From contig NC_086352.1 of assembly GCF_036324505.1 (NCBI RefSeq), positions 24,544,637 through 24,608,636 of the forward strand: 64,000 nt of DNA, written 5' to 3'. The notes below the pieces were generated by a model. The model saw only the letters and a program-made list of their open reading frames with translations. It was not told the DNA's origin and searched no databases. A program made the position numbers and the translations under genes. The number at the start of each line of letters is the position of its first letter. The stretch's first letter is position 1. This stretch comes from Eleginops maclovinus (Eukaryota > Chordata > Actinopteri > Perciformes > Eleginopidae). Positions 1-14,400 of the stretch are shown here, piece by piece.

Positions 1-3000
1 GGCTATGCACATTTAGCAAAATGACCTTAATAAATGTGCCTGAACATTTACTTGAGTTAGTTTTCCTTTCAGAGTAACAATTTATGATTCAGGTTTCGTC
101 ACATTGTACATCATGTCCTGTCTCGGAGTGTGGCCTTACATTTGGCTTATCCTGTACTTCAAGTTACCTCAAGTTCATACGCATTCTGTCACTTTGAATC
201 TATGGCCATTGCCTGAACATCCTATAAATCATTCAACAGTAAAGATGGTGGATATAATGCAAACAGCAAACCTAAAGATTTAGTAAGATTCGCCAGTGAC
301 ATGATTCACAACCTTTCTGTCATAAGATTGATTCAGTTATATGTCCTCTCTGCAAAAAGGACCCCTCCTCTGTGTTTGAGTGTGTCATAAATATACTGCA
401 GCACATTTCAAATGCAGACCGGCAGCACGAAGGCAGAAAGAGTGAAACCACCACTCTGCAGTTTTAAACCCTCCTTGTCATAAGATATTTATCAGCAGTA
501 AAATAACTCTGTCTTTATATTTAGCCTAAGATTCTTTTGACAATGAAATATGTCTGTGGGTTTTAGCAAATAACTCTGTGGACATTGTACAGATATCAAA
601 ATTAGAATGAGGTTAAGAAAGTTATTGCTGCTGGGGTGACTACAGCAATACATTTCTGTTCTTCAGAATCTGAATATGAGCTTTCACTTCCATTTGACAT
701 TCATTCTCATGTTGGGATTCGTTGCTTCTATTTCTACTGCTTTTACTGACAAGAAACTATTGTTAAAACATCATATTTTATGCATTTGTAGCAAAGCAGG
801 GGTGAAAGAAGGTTATCTATTTACTGTTTGATTAAACAAAAGCATATTTCCATTTTGCTGCATTACCTGCTTTTAGTACACCACACGGGGAGTAACTGTG
901 CTTGAACAGGCCTTCTTTCAACATATTGGTTGGAGTTTCTGGAATCCTTGGGAAGAAATCTCAAGCGTGGTTTAAATCCTCAAATGTATTTGTTTGGTTC
1001 TTTAAAACCGTGTTTCTCCTGTGTTTTCTTTCAAACATCTTGTTCTGTTCTCTTTATAATTGAGGTAACAACCTGCTCTGTGTTGTGACTGCCTCTTCGT
1101 ACATCCACAGCAGCTCATGTGAGCTCCTGTAAGCAAAGAGACTCTAACATAATCTGAAAATATTAATGACCCCCTTCATCTGCCCCTGAGGTGTTACCTG
1201 CTGAACCGAACCACATCTTGTGTTTTGGAGGGGGAGAACAGGAGTCACGTGGTCCAGGCTCACATGATCGGGATGTCCTGAAAAATATTGCGGCCGCACG
1301 GTTGGATTGTGTGGCGTAAGTGATTGGCATGCACATGAAGTCAATAAAGAGGAACCTGCTTGTGTTGCACTGAACAAAGCTCCCCTTTCTTTGGTAGGCC
1401 ATTATATGAGGCAGGCTTTGGCCTCAAAGGCTCAGCTTCCCTGAGTTTTGCATTTCCCCTCATTAACTCACTGCTGCCAACAGTAGCTGGAGGGAGATGG
1501 AGAGAAGAAAGTGCATTGTGTGTCTTTTTAACGATTTAGTTTATGTGACGTGAGCTTAACTTTTAATCAATCCTTTAAAGTTGCTAATGGAATTAAAAAA
1601 CGCTAGTGATCTGTTTGGGAGCTCATTTTGAGTTGCCTTACATTACATTTCATCCTCCAAGGTTTTGCTTTGGACAGAGAAGCAAGCCTTCAAAGTCTTG
1701 TTTTGTTGAGAAACCCCTGTGGTCATTTAGTCAGAGCTTATAAAATAACCGAAACGCTGAATGTTGTGATAAGACAGCAGTTCGCTGAGCTTTTAAAACC
1801 TACAGGTGTTTTTGTGATTCTATGATTGTAAATGACTTTCTTGATTAAATGATTGTGTTGGATGTAGATGTGAATCTGGTTAATGGCTTGGATGGTTAAG
1901 TAAAAAAATCTGCTAATCAGTGGAAGAGGAATGTTTCAGATTTTCAACTTCATGTGATAATGCCACAGAGTGAAAATTCCTCAGGTGCAAAGGTATTTTC
2001 AGGTAACAATAACAGGAAACTCCAGATACCAATGGCCATGTTACTGAAGTGTTTTGGGTGAGTGTGTGTGTGTGTTGTCGTGTCACAGCTGTGACAATAG
2101 CTCCTGGCCCCCTGCAGCCTCATGGTACAGACAGGACAGGGCCTTTCGTAATCCCTAGGCATGTGCTGTTGTGTAATGGTACACAATACTGCCTGTTTGC
2201 AGGGCACTGCTGCTATAGAACAGCTTTAAGTATCAGTGAAAAGTGTTATTGACTAGTTGAAGACTTCGTATGGCAGCATTGCATTGGCCTTAAAGTATAT
2301 CTTTGTCATCAGAAAGTAGTCATTTGGATTTAACCTTACCATACTTTTTTTGTTTTTATTATCCTGCTTAACAACCACCCATGAGCTATGTATGATATGA
2401 AATTGATTGCAGGGGTAAATAGCAATGATCAGTTAAAAGTGGACTTTGTTTTCTTCAAATTTGGAGAAATTGGTTGTACAATACCGAACAATGTAATGTA
2501 ATTTTCAAGATGATATCTTTTTATTTAAAGGAAAGGAAAATAATTGGAGGTACGTAGCGCAGCTTTATTTGGAGGTTAACATCTATTGACGTTAAGACTG
2601 ATTATTAAAAGAGAGACAAGATGTTAAGCTAAATGAGGAATGTGCCTGCTAAAAGATGCCTCGTGAATATTAGGAGTGCATGTTGAATTGCTGTCAAGGC
2701 TGTGAACAGTGAAACGCAGAGAAAGATATATTTAAACATTTCTGAAAAGACAGAAGATTGCCCGAGTCATGTTAAAATGTGCAAAGTGGACCAGAAAGAA
2801 AGAAAGACAAGTTTTGAGTTGTGTCTCTACAGTATGCTGCCACTCTTATCTTTGAGGAATTCTGTCAGTTTACAGTAGTCTGTGCTCTGTCAGTGAGGCG
2901 TGAGGGGAGGAAGAGCGCAGATAGTTGTGGCTAACTGACAACAACCAGGCTGTGATAAGCTGGATTTCAAATGCAGCCCGAGACATGCTCACTGTGAGCT

Positions 3001-5100
3001 GGAATGCTTCTCCTGTCTAATCCATAATGAAGTTATCAGTTTAGTAAATGAGGAGATAATATTGGCTGCCAAGTCTGTAGAATAGTGGTGGAGTATAAAT
3101 ATTTTGGTTTAGTAAGAGAATGTTGGAAAACGTATTTGGTTATAGCTGTTTTCCAGCTGTCACAATAACCTAGTGTCAATCTCGACCCCTTTTTGTTAAA
3201 TTCATTTAGGAGGCTAAATGAGTCCAAAATATATTTAATGGACAGGACAACTTTATCAAAGCAACTGTAACGTCTGATTATCCGTTTTAATTTCAGTTTT
3301 TTATCCCTTAAAAAAACTTCAACATTAGATCTGCCGTGAGGCTTTTGATCATACAATGTGGTTTTAGTTTTTTAACTATTCGAAAGCTTAACATTTTGAA
3401 AGCAGATTTTATTTTGTGGAGTCAACCTTTTATGTCAAATAACAAGTGACATGTAGTTGATGATCGGGACCCAGGTTTATAAAAATAACTGAATTGTAGA
3501 TGAAAATAATATGTTACAGCTTTGGCAGAGGTTTTTGAGTGCTTTATTTTTGTATTAAGAGACAACAGTTAACCACAGACACATGGCCTGAACAAACAGA
3601 GCCTTATAGTCTTAAAGGAATGGTTGTTTGATCATTAAAAAACATGTCTATCATAAGAGAAGGGCTCCTGCAGCCTCCACTTAACTCTGCTTAGCCTTGT
3701 TGTGCCACAATGTTCACTTTAGGGCCTCTGTCCTTTTAGTTTGGCTCCCACCTGCCTTCATCCTGAGTACCCACTGATGCTATTCAGAGGGGGCATTCAC
3801 TGCAGTGACTTAGTAGTCTGGTTGAACGATTATGGTCAGACACCCTGGAGACGATTAGAGGGACCCTTTTGTCTCCACAAGGTTCGAGTCCTCCACTCCG
3901 CCTGAAAAAGAGTCCACTTAACCCTGAAGAAGTCTCAGCTTAGCAAATAGTTTTGCTCTACATGTGCCACTGGCTGAGCTGCAGTACAGAGCAGGTGAGC
4001 TTCGAGAGGAGACTCAAATGCTAACTGTAAGGAGTTTTCCTCCTAATCCCACGTTTTATGGGATGGAGATTTGGAGCCAGTAGGAGCTTATTATTAAGAG
4101 TTCAGATGGAGGGCTGGGCTGTTCTGACCTACTCAACCAAAGAGCCTAGCATTGTTTTGAGAGGGAGTTGACTAAGCAGTTTTTTTCTTAATGCTAATAC
4201 TCTGTTAATGCTATGTGGTCTCTATCGGTGAATAAAGTAGGTTGATTTTCATAATATCTAATATCACAGTTGCAATATGGAGGAAACGCAGGAAAGCCTC
4301 GGACTAAAGGGCGAGATAAGTGATACTTGTTTGAAGTATAGTGTTTCCTCCCAGAATAACACATGAAAATCAGATGATTCAGAAGAAAGGGTATGTGAGG
4401 ATGGAAGTTTCCTATAACCAAGAGAGTCTAGTTTGTTTCTTTTTGACCACCAAATGCAGCTCTCCACATCCTTGGGTGAGCAGAAAAACCATGAGGTCAT
4501 AACATTATAAGAAGCCTCTGCAGAGATTCCCAGCCAAAAGCTTCCATCATGTCTTTGAAACCGGAAAACCAAACTTGCGTTATCATCACACTGCAGCTCT
4601 TGCTGTCTCTCTCTGACTGCAGCACAGGATCAGATTTCAAAAAGCCTGCGGTCTGCTGAAGGCAGAGAGACAGCAGTCGTCCCCCATCCTCAGCGAGAGC
4701 CACTGAAACGCTGCCCTGTAATTACAGGTCATGTTTTTTTCCTAATACGCTAAACAGATGTGCTTAAAATGATGCTTACCATTCAGACCCCGAGTTAGAC
4801 ATGATGACATGTCATTACTATCAGCTGGTGGAGACGTACACTCTTTCTGAGGCCTAAATGATTTGTGTTCCTAGAGGTGTTTCTTTTATTCTCTAATTAA
4901 AACTTCAATCAACTTAATGGACACAATAAAATACACTTTTTGCAGAAAAAGCCATCAACATAAACTGGAATTAAACTGAAAGTTGAGGTATAACAATATG
5001 TATTTTTAAACGGAACGACTTTCATCATTTATCAAAATCAGGTTAAGGTTTCGGAGTAGATTCAGACATACAAGGAATTTGCTTTGGTGTATAATTGTGC

Positions 5101-5120
5101 ATATATATATATATATATAT
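5101..5120. repeat. (AT)10 microsatellite
   Basis: Ten AT units in an AT-rich stretch. No associated gene is seen. Confidence 0.9.
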
Positions 5121-7611
5121 AAGCACAAAATAAAAACAAATAGGCCTATAGAAATGTTATATATACTATTTAACAACATTTTTAAAAAGGAAGCAACACA
5201 TATTATGTAATTAAACATTAAAAGAAAATGTAACTATTGGGAAGACTTGTTTTCTTTTAGCTATTTTAAAACAAATCAGTTTTTTACAATTTACATCTAA
5301 AAGGAGGCATTGAAAATAATCAGACAGCTTACTCTATCAGTAGGTTGTCAGATTCTGTGCTGTGGGTACAATACAATACATTCTGATTTGCAAATATGTC
5401 CTCCAGTCACAACGCCAAGGAACTTTTGCATTTTATATTTCCTTTGATCACTGGTGCCCACTCATGTATCCCATGATTCACAGTGATGTCTTTGAAATAT
5501 TTGCTCTCGCTGTAGGTGTCAGATGGCCTCAAGGTAGAAATCTTCCCTCTGTATCGTTATGCAATGCTTTACAAAAGAAAGCATTTGGCAGTTAATTTGA
5601 TCAAACACTCTGCAGCTAATTGACCATAAGGATGAAGAGTCCTTGTACGAACCCTAAGGTTGAAACTCTTATATCAACTTTTGTCTGACTGTATGCACGC
5701 TTGACCACTTCACAGGTATTCAGAATAAGAAACAGTGATGATCCTTCGCTGCACATTAGAGGACATGTGTGTTCATCGTTGAGAGGTTGCAGGCATCTTG
5801 GCACTGTGCTGTTTGAGCTGCTACAGTCATTACTGCTCGTCTCCACTCAGCTATGAAAGCCCAGATGAATCCTTTTGGCACAGTTTGCAGCCTCTCTTAG
5901 TCTGCCCTGTTACCTATTCTGTACATATCATTTCATATACACACACATAGCTATACACGCAGCTTCCCTGCTGGTTGGTGTTTTGCATGTTGAATGTTTT
6001 CTGGAGGTAACATGCCAGTGTCCTAGCTGCTCCTCAGCGCTGTCTTCTCCCAGGCCAGGACCGCCTGAATGGGTCCGTTTGGCCCAACACTCTTCCTTTC
6101 TGAGTGGGAAATGGAGTGTGCTGGGTCAATGATACCTCCTAGTCCCACACCGTCTTAAAGCTGTTTGAAGCTTTCTTAATTGATCCTTAACTTTTTAGTA
6201 TTGACACACTGATTGTGAGGCTGGTTGCACTTCATAGGGACTTTCACACTACCAGAAACCATTTATGAGTCTTAAACATTAGTCTCAGAGTCTGATATAT
6301 AACCTTGAACTTTAGATTTGTTACATTGTTACCAAAGTTCAGAAATACTTTGGTTCAAGCCCCCCTTTTATTTGAATGTTTCTACTCCACATACTGAAAC
6401 ATGCTCTAAAAACCGCCTGCATGGATTGAATGGACGTTTTTGGTTATGTTTCAAGAACATAGGAGACATAATTTACATTTCTGGAACCATATCAGGGCGA
6501 AACATTAAAGCGAAACACTTAATTCCTTTTTAAAACAACAGATGTTGATGATGTGCCTTCCATTTCTGGGCTTTTTTATTGCGGGCGGTGTACTTTTCCA
6601 ATTCCACCGGCCAAAAGTAGACTGTGCAGCGTCATATTGATATTTCCAGAGTCTGAAAGGAAAACACATTTTTCCGCTCTCTAAAACAATACAATTTAAA
6701 TGGGAGGTCAGTCAGAGAGCAAGGGCCTTGTTTCAGACTCAACAGTTTACATTCTCGTTCAACAGTCCAACAGTACATGATATACAAATTTCTCCAATTA
6801 CAGAAGCTTAATGAGACTATAATTCAGGCAATGAAAGGATATTGAGTAAAGCAAGACGCACACACACAATGCCCCATAAAATAACAATACATCTGGGTAT
6901 CATATTTGTTTAGAAAACTACTTTTCTCTTTCTATAATTATTACATGTAATCCTGCTCTAGTTCTGTTACGTGCTGAAGCTTTTCATTACAATCACAAGT
7001 GGCTTCCTTGAAGCACTCTATACAAGATTGGCCTCAGATAGCCGTTAACCATTCAAGCATTAGGTCACTTTATTTTAGTTTTGGCTTTAAATAACACTTA
7101 GTTTACTCGAACATTGTCAGTCTTTACATATTTTGGTACGTGCAAGTTCTATCTATGTTATTTGGTTAGCTAAATAGAATTCTCTGTCAGGAGGCTTAGC
7201 TTTGAGATCTTCGTTTAGATTTACATATTCTTAATAAAGGCTGGGTTAAGCAGCAAAGACAAAAGCATTTCAGAGCCTGATGGCAGCAGACAGTCGGAAA
7301 CGGGCAACAGGTTTAGAAACAGGTGTTTCAGGATCAGCTGATATGGATGTAACATTCGTGGTGTCTGCACCCTAGAAACAGGAGAAAACTGTCCGAAACT
7401 ATCCTCCTAATGTGAATAACAAATTGGAGGTGGATAAATACTTTTGTTTGGGTGTTGGTGATAAGGAAATTGTGTACTAATTAAAGAAAGAACATTGCTT
7501 GAAAAACACCCTGTGGAGTCTGCCCTCCTGTCACACCCTTTTTGTTATTATGTTTCTATTATTTTTGTTCCTTAATGTTTACGCTCCGAAGTGAGAGGGC
7601 TGCAGTGAAAT

Positions 7612-7629
7612 ACATACAAATTTGTATGT
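7612..7629. repeat. 18-bp perfect palindrome
   Basis: The sequence ACATACAAATTTGTATGT equals its own reverse complement and has no spacer. The function is unknown and chance is possible in AT-rich DNA. Confidence 0.6.
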
Positions 7630-10600
7630 GGCGCCGTAGGCGACTGTGTTTCAATGTGGCTCAAGTTTGACTCCATTGTTTGCCTCCAAACTTGGCTGCA
7701 TGTAAGGTCTTGAGTGCCAATTTGATCCAAAACTCATTATTCATAATAAATGTGTGTCATGCAGAGTTTGAAATCAATGCTGCAAATAAGCTTTTTTCCT
7801 CAAGAAGTCAGCTCATCAAATCGTACTTACTCAACAGCGGACTTTAATGATCAATTTGACATAAGAGGAGTCTTTACAAAGATGAAATAGAAATTACTCA
7901 TCAACGCCATGATGGGGTTGTTATGGTGTTGTTATGTTGAAGCACTGTGAGCTACACTTCCTGTCTCACTCAAAGCTGCTGTCATTGTCCTGGGAGTGGA
8001 CACAGGAAGTGGAATTCTCCATGGCAACAACAGAGGAGTGGTTTAGTTTACTCCCACAGTGTCTAGTGGTCTTTTCTTTTATAGAAACTCCCAAGTTGCA
8101 TAACATAGTCACCATTATCTGAAATATATAATAAGAGAAGTACAGCGACATGTCCTGATTTCGCCCAGCCTCTTTCCCTTTTTATCCTCCATCTGTCCAT
8201 TAGCACTAATCAATTTTTCATTTAGGAGCTTTTTATTTAACCTTGCACTGGTTGGATTCACAACGTTTGTGACTATATCATATTTCCAGCCTGTTAAAAT
8301 ACTGCGTCAGACAAAACAAGACACACGTTTTGGGTACAGAAGTAACTATTAGAGCACATAACAGTAGCATGCAATGTTTTGCAACTTCTTTTGCAATGTT
8401 GTCCTTGGAACTGCTGCCCTGTTTTAATTTCCTTCCTCTGCTTTCCCTCTCCTTTCTCTAGTCCACCTCAGGCAACAACAATGATAGGTCCTACACACCA
8501 AAGTTAGGCTATTTATTTCATGCACACACACACACTCACACATGGGACTTCCTCTAGTGTCATATTTTGGTGTGGGTGGAATGTGGAGGGAGTTGGTGTA
8601 GGCCCAGCGCTTCATTCAGAGTGACCAGCCACAGTTATCCTCTGCTGAGTGCACAGGCGGGCCTCAGAGGCCTTCAGTCATTTTTAATTACAGTGTGGAC
8701 AGTGATTCCAGCGTAGACTTGTTCCAGCCAGGCTCACTGACTCTTGGGAACACACTTTCTGTAACCTTAAATATCTGCAGAAAAAGGGGAACACTTTGAG
8801 GTTTACAAATTTGTTTCCATGAATCAAACTCGGTAAACCTTTTTTGGTTTCTTTCATCGCCTAATTGATTTCCTGTTTTTTTTTTGCTTAGCATGATTAT
8901 TGTTTAATGAGCTGCAGTGATCTTTAACAATGTACTCCAACTGAAGTTTAATAAAGCAATACAGTACACATTTATTTCACCTCCCAGGTATACTTTAAGG
9001 CTTTAAACCCTTAGGTAAACATCTGTATGTAACCTATATGCTTTCCATTTTTGTAGCTTATTTCCAAAAGCAGCCTATAAAACACTGTATAATATTTATA
9101 CAACATCTGAAAAAATACTAATGTTTTTTTGGTTGTTGGGCTACTACCAAATATTCTTTACATTATCGAAAAAACACCAACTGTGCCGACAATTAATCAA
9201 TTCACAATTTAGTCTAATAAAGTCCAAAACCCAAAGACATTTATTTTACAATGTGATATTAAAAACAAGTACTTACATTTCGACAGGCTGAATGTAGCAA
9301 ATATCAAGAATGTTAAATAACAAAAGAGGAGAAATGTTTCCTTACATCAGGTAGTCTCCCTTTTGTTTACATTAAGGTGATATACAGTATACCTGTGGTC
9401 GAAATGGAGAGGTCCGATTCGCTTTTGCTGTGGTTCCCGGACATCACTTCTCATGAACTCTCAGCTCTGATGGAACAAATGATGGCCAAAATGGTAGAAT
9501 AAACTGGGTTTTAGACAAATTGTTGAAAAACAATACAGTTATGTCTTGGCCTGGTGAAGCTAGGTTGTCTCAAAGTATTTATCACTCTCACTTTCCCACA
9601 GATCAGCTTTCAGGAAACTAACATCCTCTTTGCTCTAATGCTGTCCATCTATCGTCTTCATTTTCTCAGTTCAGACATACAGTGTCTGTCTCTTTTCTCA
9701 CCCTTTGCCTCCTCTCTGAACATTTCGGTCAGAGCTCATGTTCCACACCCTGGCCTCCACTTCCTACTCATTAGTAGTTAGAGAGGGACTTGAGAGCCGT
9801 GTGAGTGAGTGCACAACACAGAGGTAGTATAGTATACTGTATTTCACTGAAGGCCCTGAAACCATGTTACTGTCAGTGCATGAACAATAAAAAGACAAGT
9901 CTTCCTTCTGGGCTTTAGTTGACAACAACTCGGGAGGGATACCCAGGCTCACTTCCATTCCCTTAAAGCTTCCTTGAATCATATCTCTTTAATGGTTTAT
10001 CAGAGTAGTACATCTCACTGAGCTACACATGTGGGCTTTATTGATATTCTTATTTCCAGGTGATATTACTTTAATTGTGTAAGGCTTGTCTTAAGAAGCT
10101 CTATTTGTTTGTCAAAGTCACTGTGAAATGCTCGCTGTCTGGTTATTTTTACAACACCAATCTATGAAGTATTTCCCCCAATACTGGTTCTTTGGATTGC
10201 TTTCAAACATCTGTAGTTTGGTTAAAATGATAGGAAATGTTCATTTATCACTATTATATTAAAAGAATAAAAAAGGTTCCTGTGTGAGTCCATAGAAGTT
10301 ACAAATCAGTTGTCATCACCAGTTTAAAATATCATTTCAAGAGGGAGAGCATCTTTTAATCACTGTAAGCACTACTCCGAGAAAGATACAGTATTTCCTA
10401 TGTTGGCAAATCTGCTGGTGTGGGAAAAAAGCCCAGGTTCTGGAGCAGTCTACTCATTTTAACTTTAAGGAAGCATTAACTGTAATTTTAACAAGGCATC
10501 AAAACTTAAAATGTTGAAGACGCTGACTACAGTATTGGCATCCTGCACTCCCAGTTTCCATTGACCGAAATTAGCGTCAAACATGGTCATTCACCAGTGA

Positions 10601-11210
10601 GTTAATTACAGGGAGAAGTTACACTTGGCTGCTGTGCCATATCTTCATGTTACAGTCAATTTACCACACAGTCTAGCAAAGAAATAACCTCTGTCAACCA
10701 TTCACTTTGAGCAGCCTTAATGGCATGGTCCACTAATGTTGTTTATACTTCACCAAAGGAAATGGTTTGAAAACAGTTATGTTTTAGGGCTTTTTATTTC
10801 TGCTTCAATCCAAGTTGAACCTGGAGCTATAAATAACAGTTGTTTTCATTAATTAAGGTGTTGATAATTTTCTACACCTAACTGAATATGTTTTTAACCT
10901 ATAAAAGGTCAAAAGATAATATATCCAAGGTAACATCCACAAATTATTTCTTTTAACCATCTTTCCAATGATAAAATTATTGACGATACATTAAAACATA
11001 GATAAATTAAACCTTTTCTTGCCATAACGTGACGTTGAAAATAAACAATGTATCATTCTGCAGTGTTTGTTTCAAGAGGCTTAGTGACATTAGAACTTGG
11101 CTACTTGGTAAACTCCTTGTCAGGGGCTAACAGCCAACACGCTAACAAGCTGGAAAATGCTAAGGCTGGTCAGTCACAACAGCTCCCCTTTCTTTCTGCT
11201 TTCTATAGGC

Positions 11211-11480
11211 CAGTGTTTTCAACTTTTTTGAGCTGGGGTACATTTCTTATCCCCAAAAATTCCCGCGGCACACCAACAACCAACAAAGTTATAAATGAGA
11301 CATTGTAGCCCTATACAGCGTGTATAAAATTACGACTTAATGAAAAGACTCTTAATTTCCCGACGAGTTCAGTTACTAAGCTTTGAGAGATCTCTCAAAC
11401 ACCTTTGTGGTTTTTCTCATAAAAGTTTCTCAGTTTCTTTAAGCAGGCGGGCAAAATTGTCTGTGTTATTGTTTTGAACT
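11211..11480. mobile_element. Probable hAT-like non-autonomous element remnant (left end)
   Basis: The sequence beginning CAGTGTTTTCAACTTTTTTG at 11211 looks like the terminal repeat of a hAT family common in fish. It is followed by the family-like phrase around CCGCGGCACACCAACAACC (11262-11280) and a region with GAGATCTCTCAAACACCTTTG (about 11386-11406) recalled from the same repeat. I could not find a matching right terminal repeat or an 8-bp target duplication. The right limit is arbitrary, and the element may continue toward 11900. The open frame at 11592-11972 shows no transposase motif. Confidence 0.4.
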
Positions 11481-14400
11481 GACTGGTGTAGGTGTGACCA
11501 GGCAAAGCATTTATCTTTGATAAATGTCTTCAACTATCACAATTGTTTATGAAAAATTATATCTAATAAGCTTACTAGTTGACTGCAGTTTTTGTTTTTA
11601 CAACTATCATCTTGCTACACAGTCCAAAACACGCAGAAGAGTTGTAGCTCTTTGCTTGACAAGGTCAAAGCCGCTCTCTGTCAACTACAGCGTTGCCTCC
11701 AGGCTGAAGGTGAACTTTTTCTGTGGGACATTGCAGCGGCAGAGTTGGGTTACACATTGATACATTCGGGGCAGGGAATGGTGACCTGTAATTATGTGTG
11801 TGTGCGCAGTTGTTGGACATGTTGGTTCTCGTATGGCACGTCCACTGCCACTCATCAATCAGCTGACCCCTCCGTTCCTTTCATAATACAACTGCGTCTC
11901 TTCTGCACTCTAAAGCAATGTCCACACTATAGAGGGATTTATCTGAAAATTATGTTAACATGTGAAAACTAGAACGGCACTCGTAAAGCACAGACCTCTG
12001 CAAAAGCCAATGCTGCAGTCAGATGCCCCACAGATGGTCCCATTTTATTTGGTGGGGTGTGTTTCTCAAGACTTCAGTGTGTTCATGAGCCTTATGTCTT
12101 AATGTGAAAATGACATGGACACTAGAAAGAAGATGAGTGAAATGCCTTTTTTATTGCTTGGTGTACCCAATCCCAAAATGTTAACAAATATTACATTTGA
12201 GCATCCACCCTGTGATATAGATCCACTCCAAAATGTAATGGTTTCTTTTTTGGCCCCTGCTTCATCCTTACATCACCTTCATGAAAATTAGGCCTGTCAT
12301 TTTTCCAATATCCTGATGGCAGATACACAGGTCACAATCCTAATAAGGTTTGTTCAAACTGGATGGCAACATTCTCAACAGTGTTGGCAAAAAGAGAAGA
12401 AGACAGTGTTACTTTTGGCAATCCTACCAGGACTGGAAAGTAAGAAGAAAAGAGGAAAAATGTGCAGCCGCAAAGCTAAAAAATACAGACAACGTGGTGT
12501 CTGTTCTGCAGGAAGTACAGTTTAAGATGCCGGCTTATTTTCTCTGGCAAGACTATTGTTTGATACATCTACAACAACTAAATCTTACAGAAACCAAGCC
12601 AGATTCTTAAATTAGGGGGGCCACAAATCTGGCTCAATTTGTCCAAGGAATGCCATGTTTTAAACGTCTGCTCTCAACATGTCTTCTTAGTCTCAGTACA
12701 CTTAAACTAGATTATGTGAAGTTTTTTTTTGCAGGAAATGCTTCAGGCGTCATTTTATTTTCTTTGTAGCCTGTTCAGTATATCTTCCATATGACAATCA
12801 AAGTACATCCTTTTTTTTTAGCTGCTTGTGCTTGTTCCTTTTTACTTTACAGTTCTTTTTATGGCTGCTCATACTGTATGTGTTTTATTTGTGAAGTGCA
12901 ATTTCCTTTGCTTGTAACAGTGAGGGGGGTTGGGCCTGTTTTTGAAGGCAGTGCAGCCCTATTAAAAGCAGGGAAATTAGTTTCTGTGTGGTATTTGTAC
13001 TGCATAACATAGTCTGCCTCTCTGTGCCTTATCTGCTCCCAAATGGACTGCTATTGTTAGCACCTTCTTTTCCGCATGCGATACAGGTAGACATCAATAA
13101 ACTAACACACCCTTCTGTCACAGAGTATTACAAACTACTTTCCAAATTAAAAAGAGGAATTCAGGTTACAACTTACTCAGCTAGCAATAAAGTAGCTAAG
13201 AATATCAAACATGTTGCATCCAAAAACATTCCCATCATGTGAAATTCATATCACATTCATGTCTTGAATGCAAAGTTTCCTGTAGGGTTTCAAATCATGT
13301 TGCTTCATTCAAGTACTTATGGTGTAATTGTCTAGTGGTGGAAATTAAAACCAACAAACTCTATCAAACTTAAATTTTACCTCGTTTTAGAGCTGTTTGG
13401 CTGATGCAGTAATTTTAAACAAGTACAATTAATAGGGCCAAACATGTGTTTAAAACGTTTCAAAAGTAGTATATGCAATAAGACACACCCATCAGTGAAT
13501 AAGTTAAGAAGCATAGCACATACTTCATTAATTATGAACACGCCCAGTGAAACTTTAAGTGGCCTGTAGCTTTGCTGCATTGATCTTTTTTATGACTCAA
13601 GGTTTATCAAATGAAACGTGTAAAAACATTCCTGGCATATAAAGTTACATATGAAATTATATATGGTATCTTCTTTAACAGAACTGTTCTGATTCCACCA
13701 TTTCTGCTTTTAACAATTAAAAAACAAACGGAAAAACGAAAGTTATTTGGACTTTGTTTGTTCAGTATCTTGTGAATTTTGTACGAATTTTTGCAAACTG
13801 TGTGCAAATAGTCAAAAGAAGATTATTGTTATTATTACCAATTACCCTATGATCTGACCCCAATGAGGTCAGATCTGAGCTCTAACTTTTAGCAACAATT
13901 GCTTGCAGACTAATTTCTATGACTGACACAAACCAAATCTACACAGTAAGAAACCCATCTTTGACATGTAGCTAATAAACAGCAGCTAAAATTGGCTCCA
14001 CATAACTGTCAGATTTGCAAATGAACCAATAAAAACGTGTAGACCAGACGTGAGAGTTCACAGTCCAGACGCACGCCTTAGTATACCACATTCAAATTCC
14101 CTGTAGCTAAAGGTACAATTAAGAGCCACCACAACATTATGAGCCCTGTGTACAAAAGCTTGGCCTGGATGACGGTGACACACAAACATGTGAGGCTTTT
14201 CAGAAAGATGACTTCACATCGTAGAAAGCTGACCAAACTTGATCCTTCACTGCTGTAAAACAATGGCAGCCATTGAAGAGTCTGACTCACGTGGTTCAAC
14301 CTGTTTAATGTCACCTATGAAAAGAATGCAGAGTGTACTCCTCTCAAGAATTGAAATAAATAAAAATTAAAAAAATTAAAATAAGATTCATTTTGTGAGC

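Larger units (their letters stand above)
1..11210. other. No recognisable gene; AT-rich upstream or 5' UTR-intron DNA
   Basis: I read no exon, RNA gene or full transposon here. The open frames are short (up to 106 codons), lack family motifs and are not flanked by convincing splice sites. The stretch contains a short (AT)10 run at 5101-5120 and an 18-bp perfect palindrome at 7612-7629. Because the myo9a leader exon opens with a splice acceptor, some of this may be intron. Confidence 0.6.

Noticed and set aside
3860..3910. tRNA B-box-like GGTTCGAGTCC at about 3882
   Set aside because: Only about three of five T-stem pairs form, and no acceptor stem, D arm or A box is found upstream.
13318..13345. 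A-box-like TCTAGTGGTGG, reminiscent of a tRNA 5' half
   Set aside because: No B box or cloverleaf pairing downstream.
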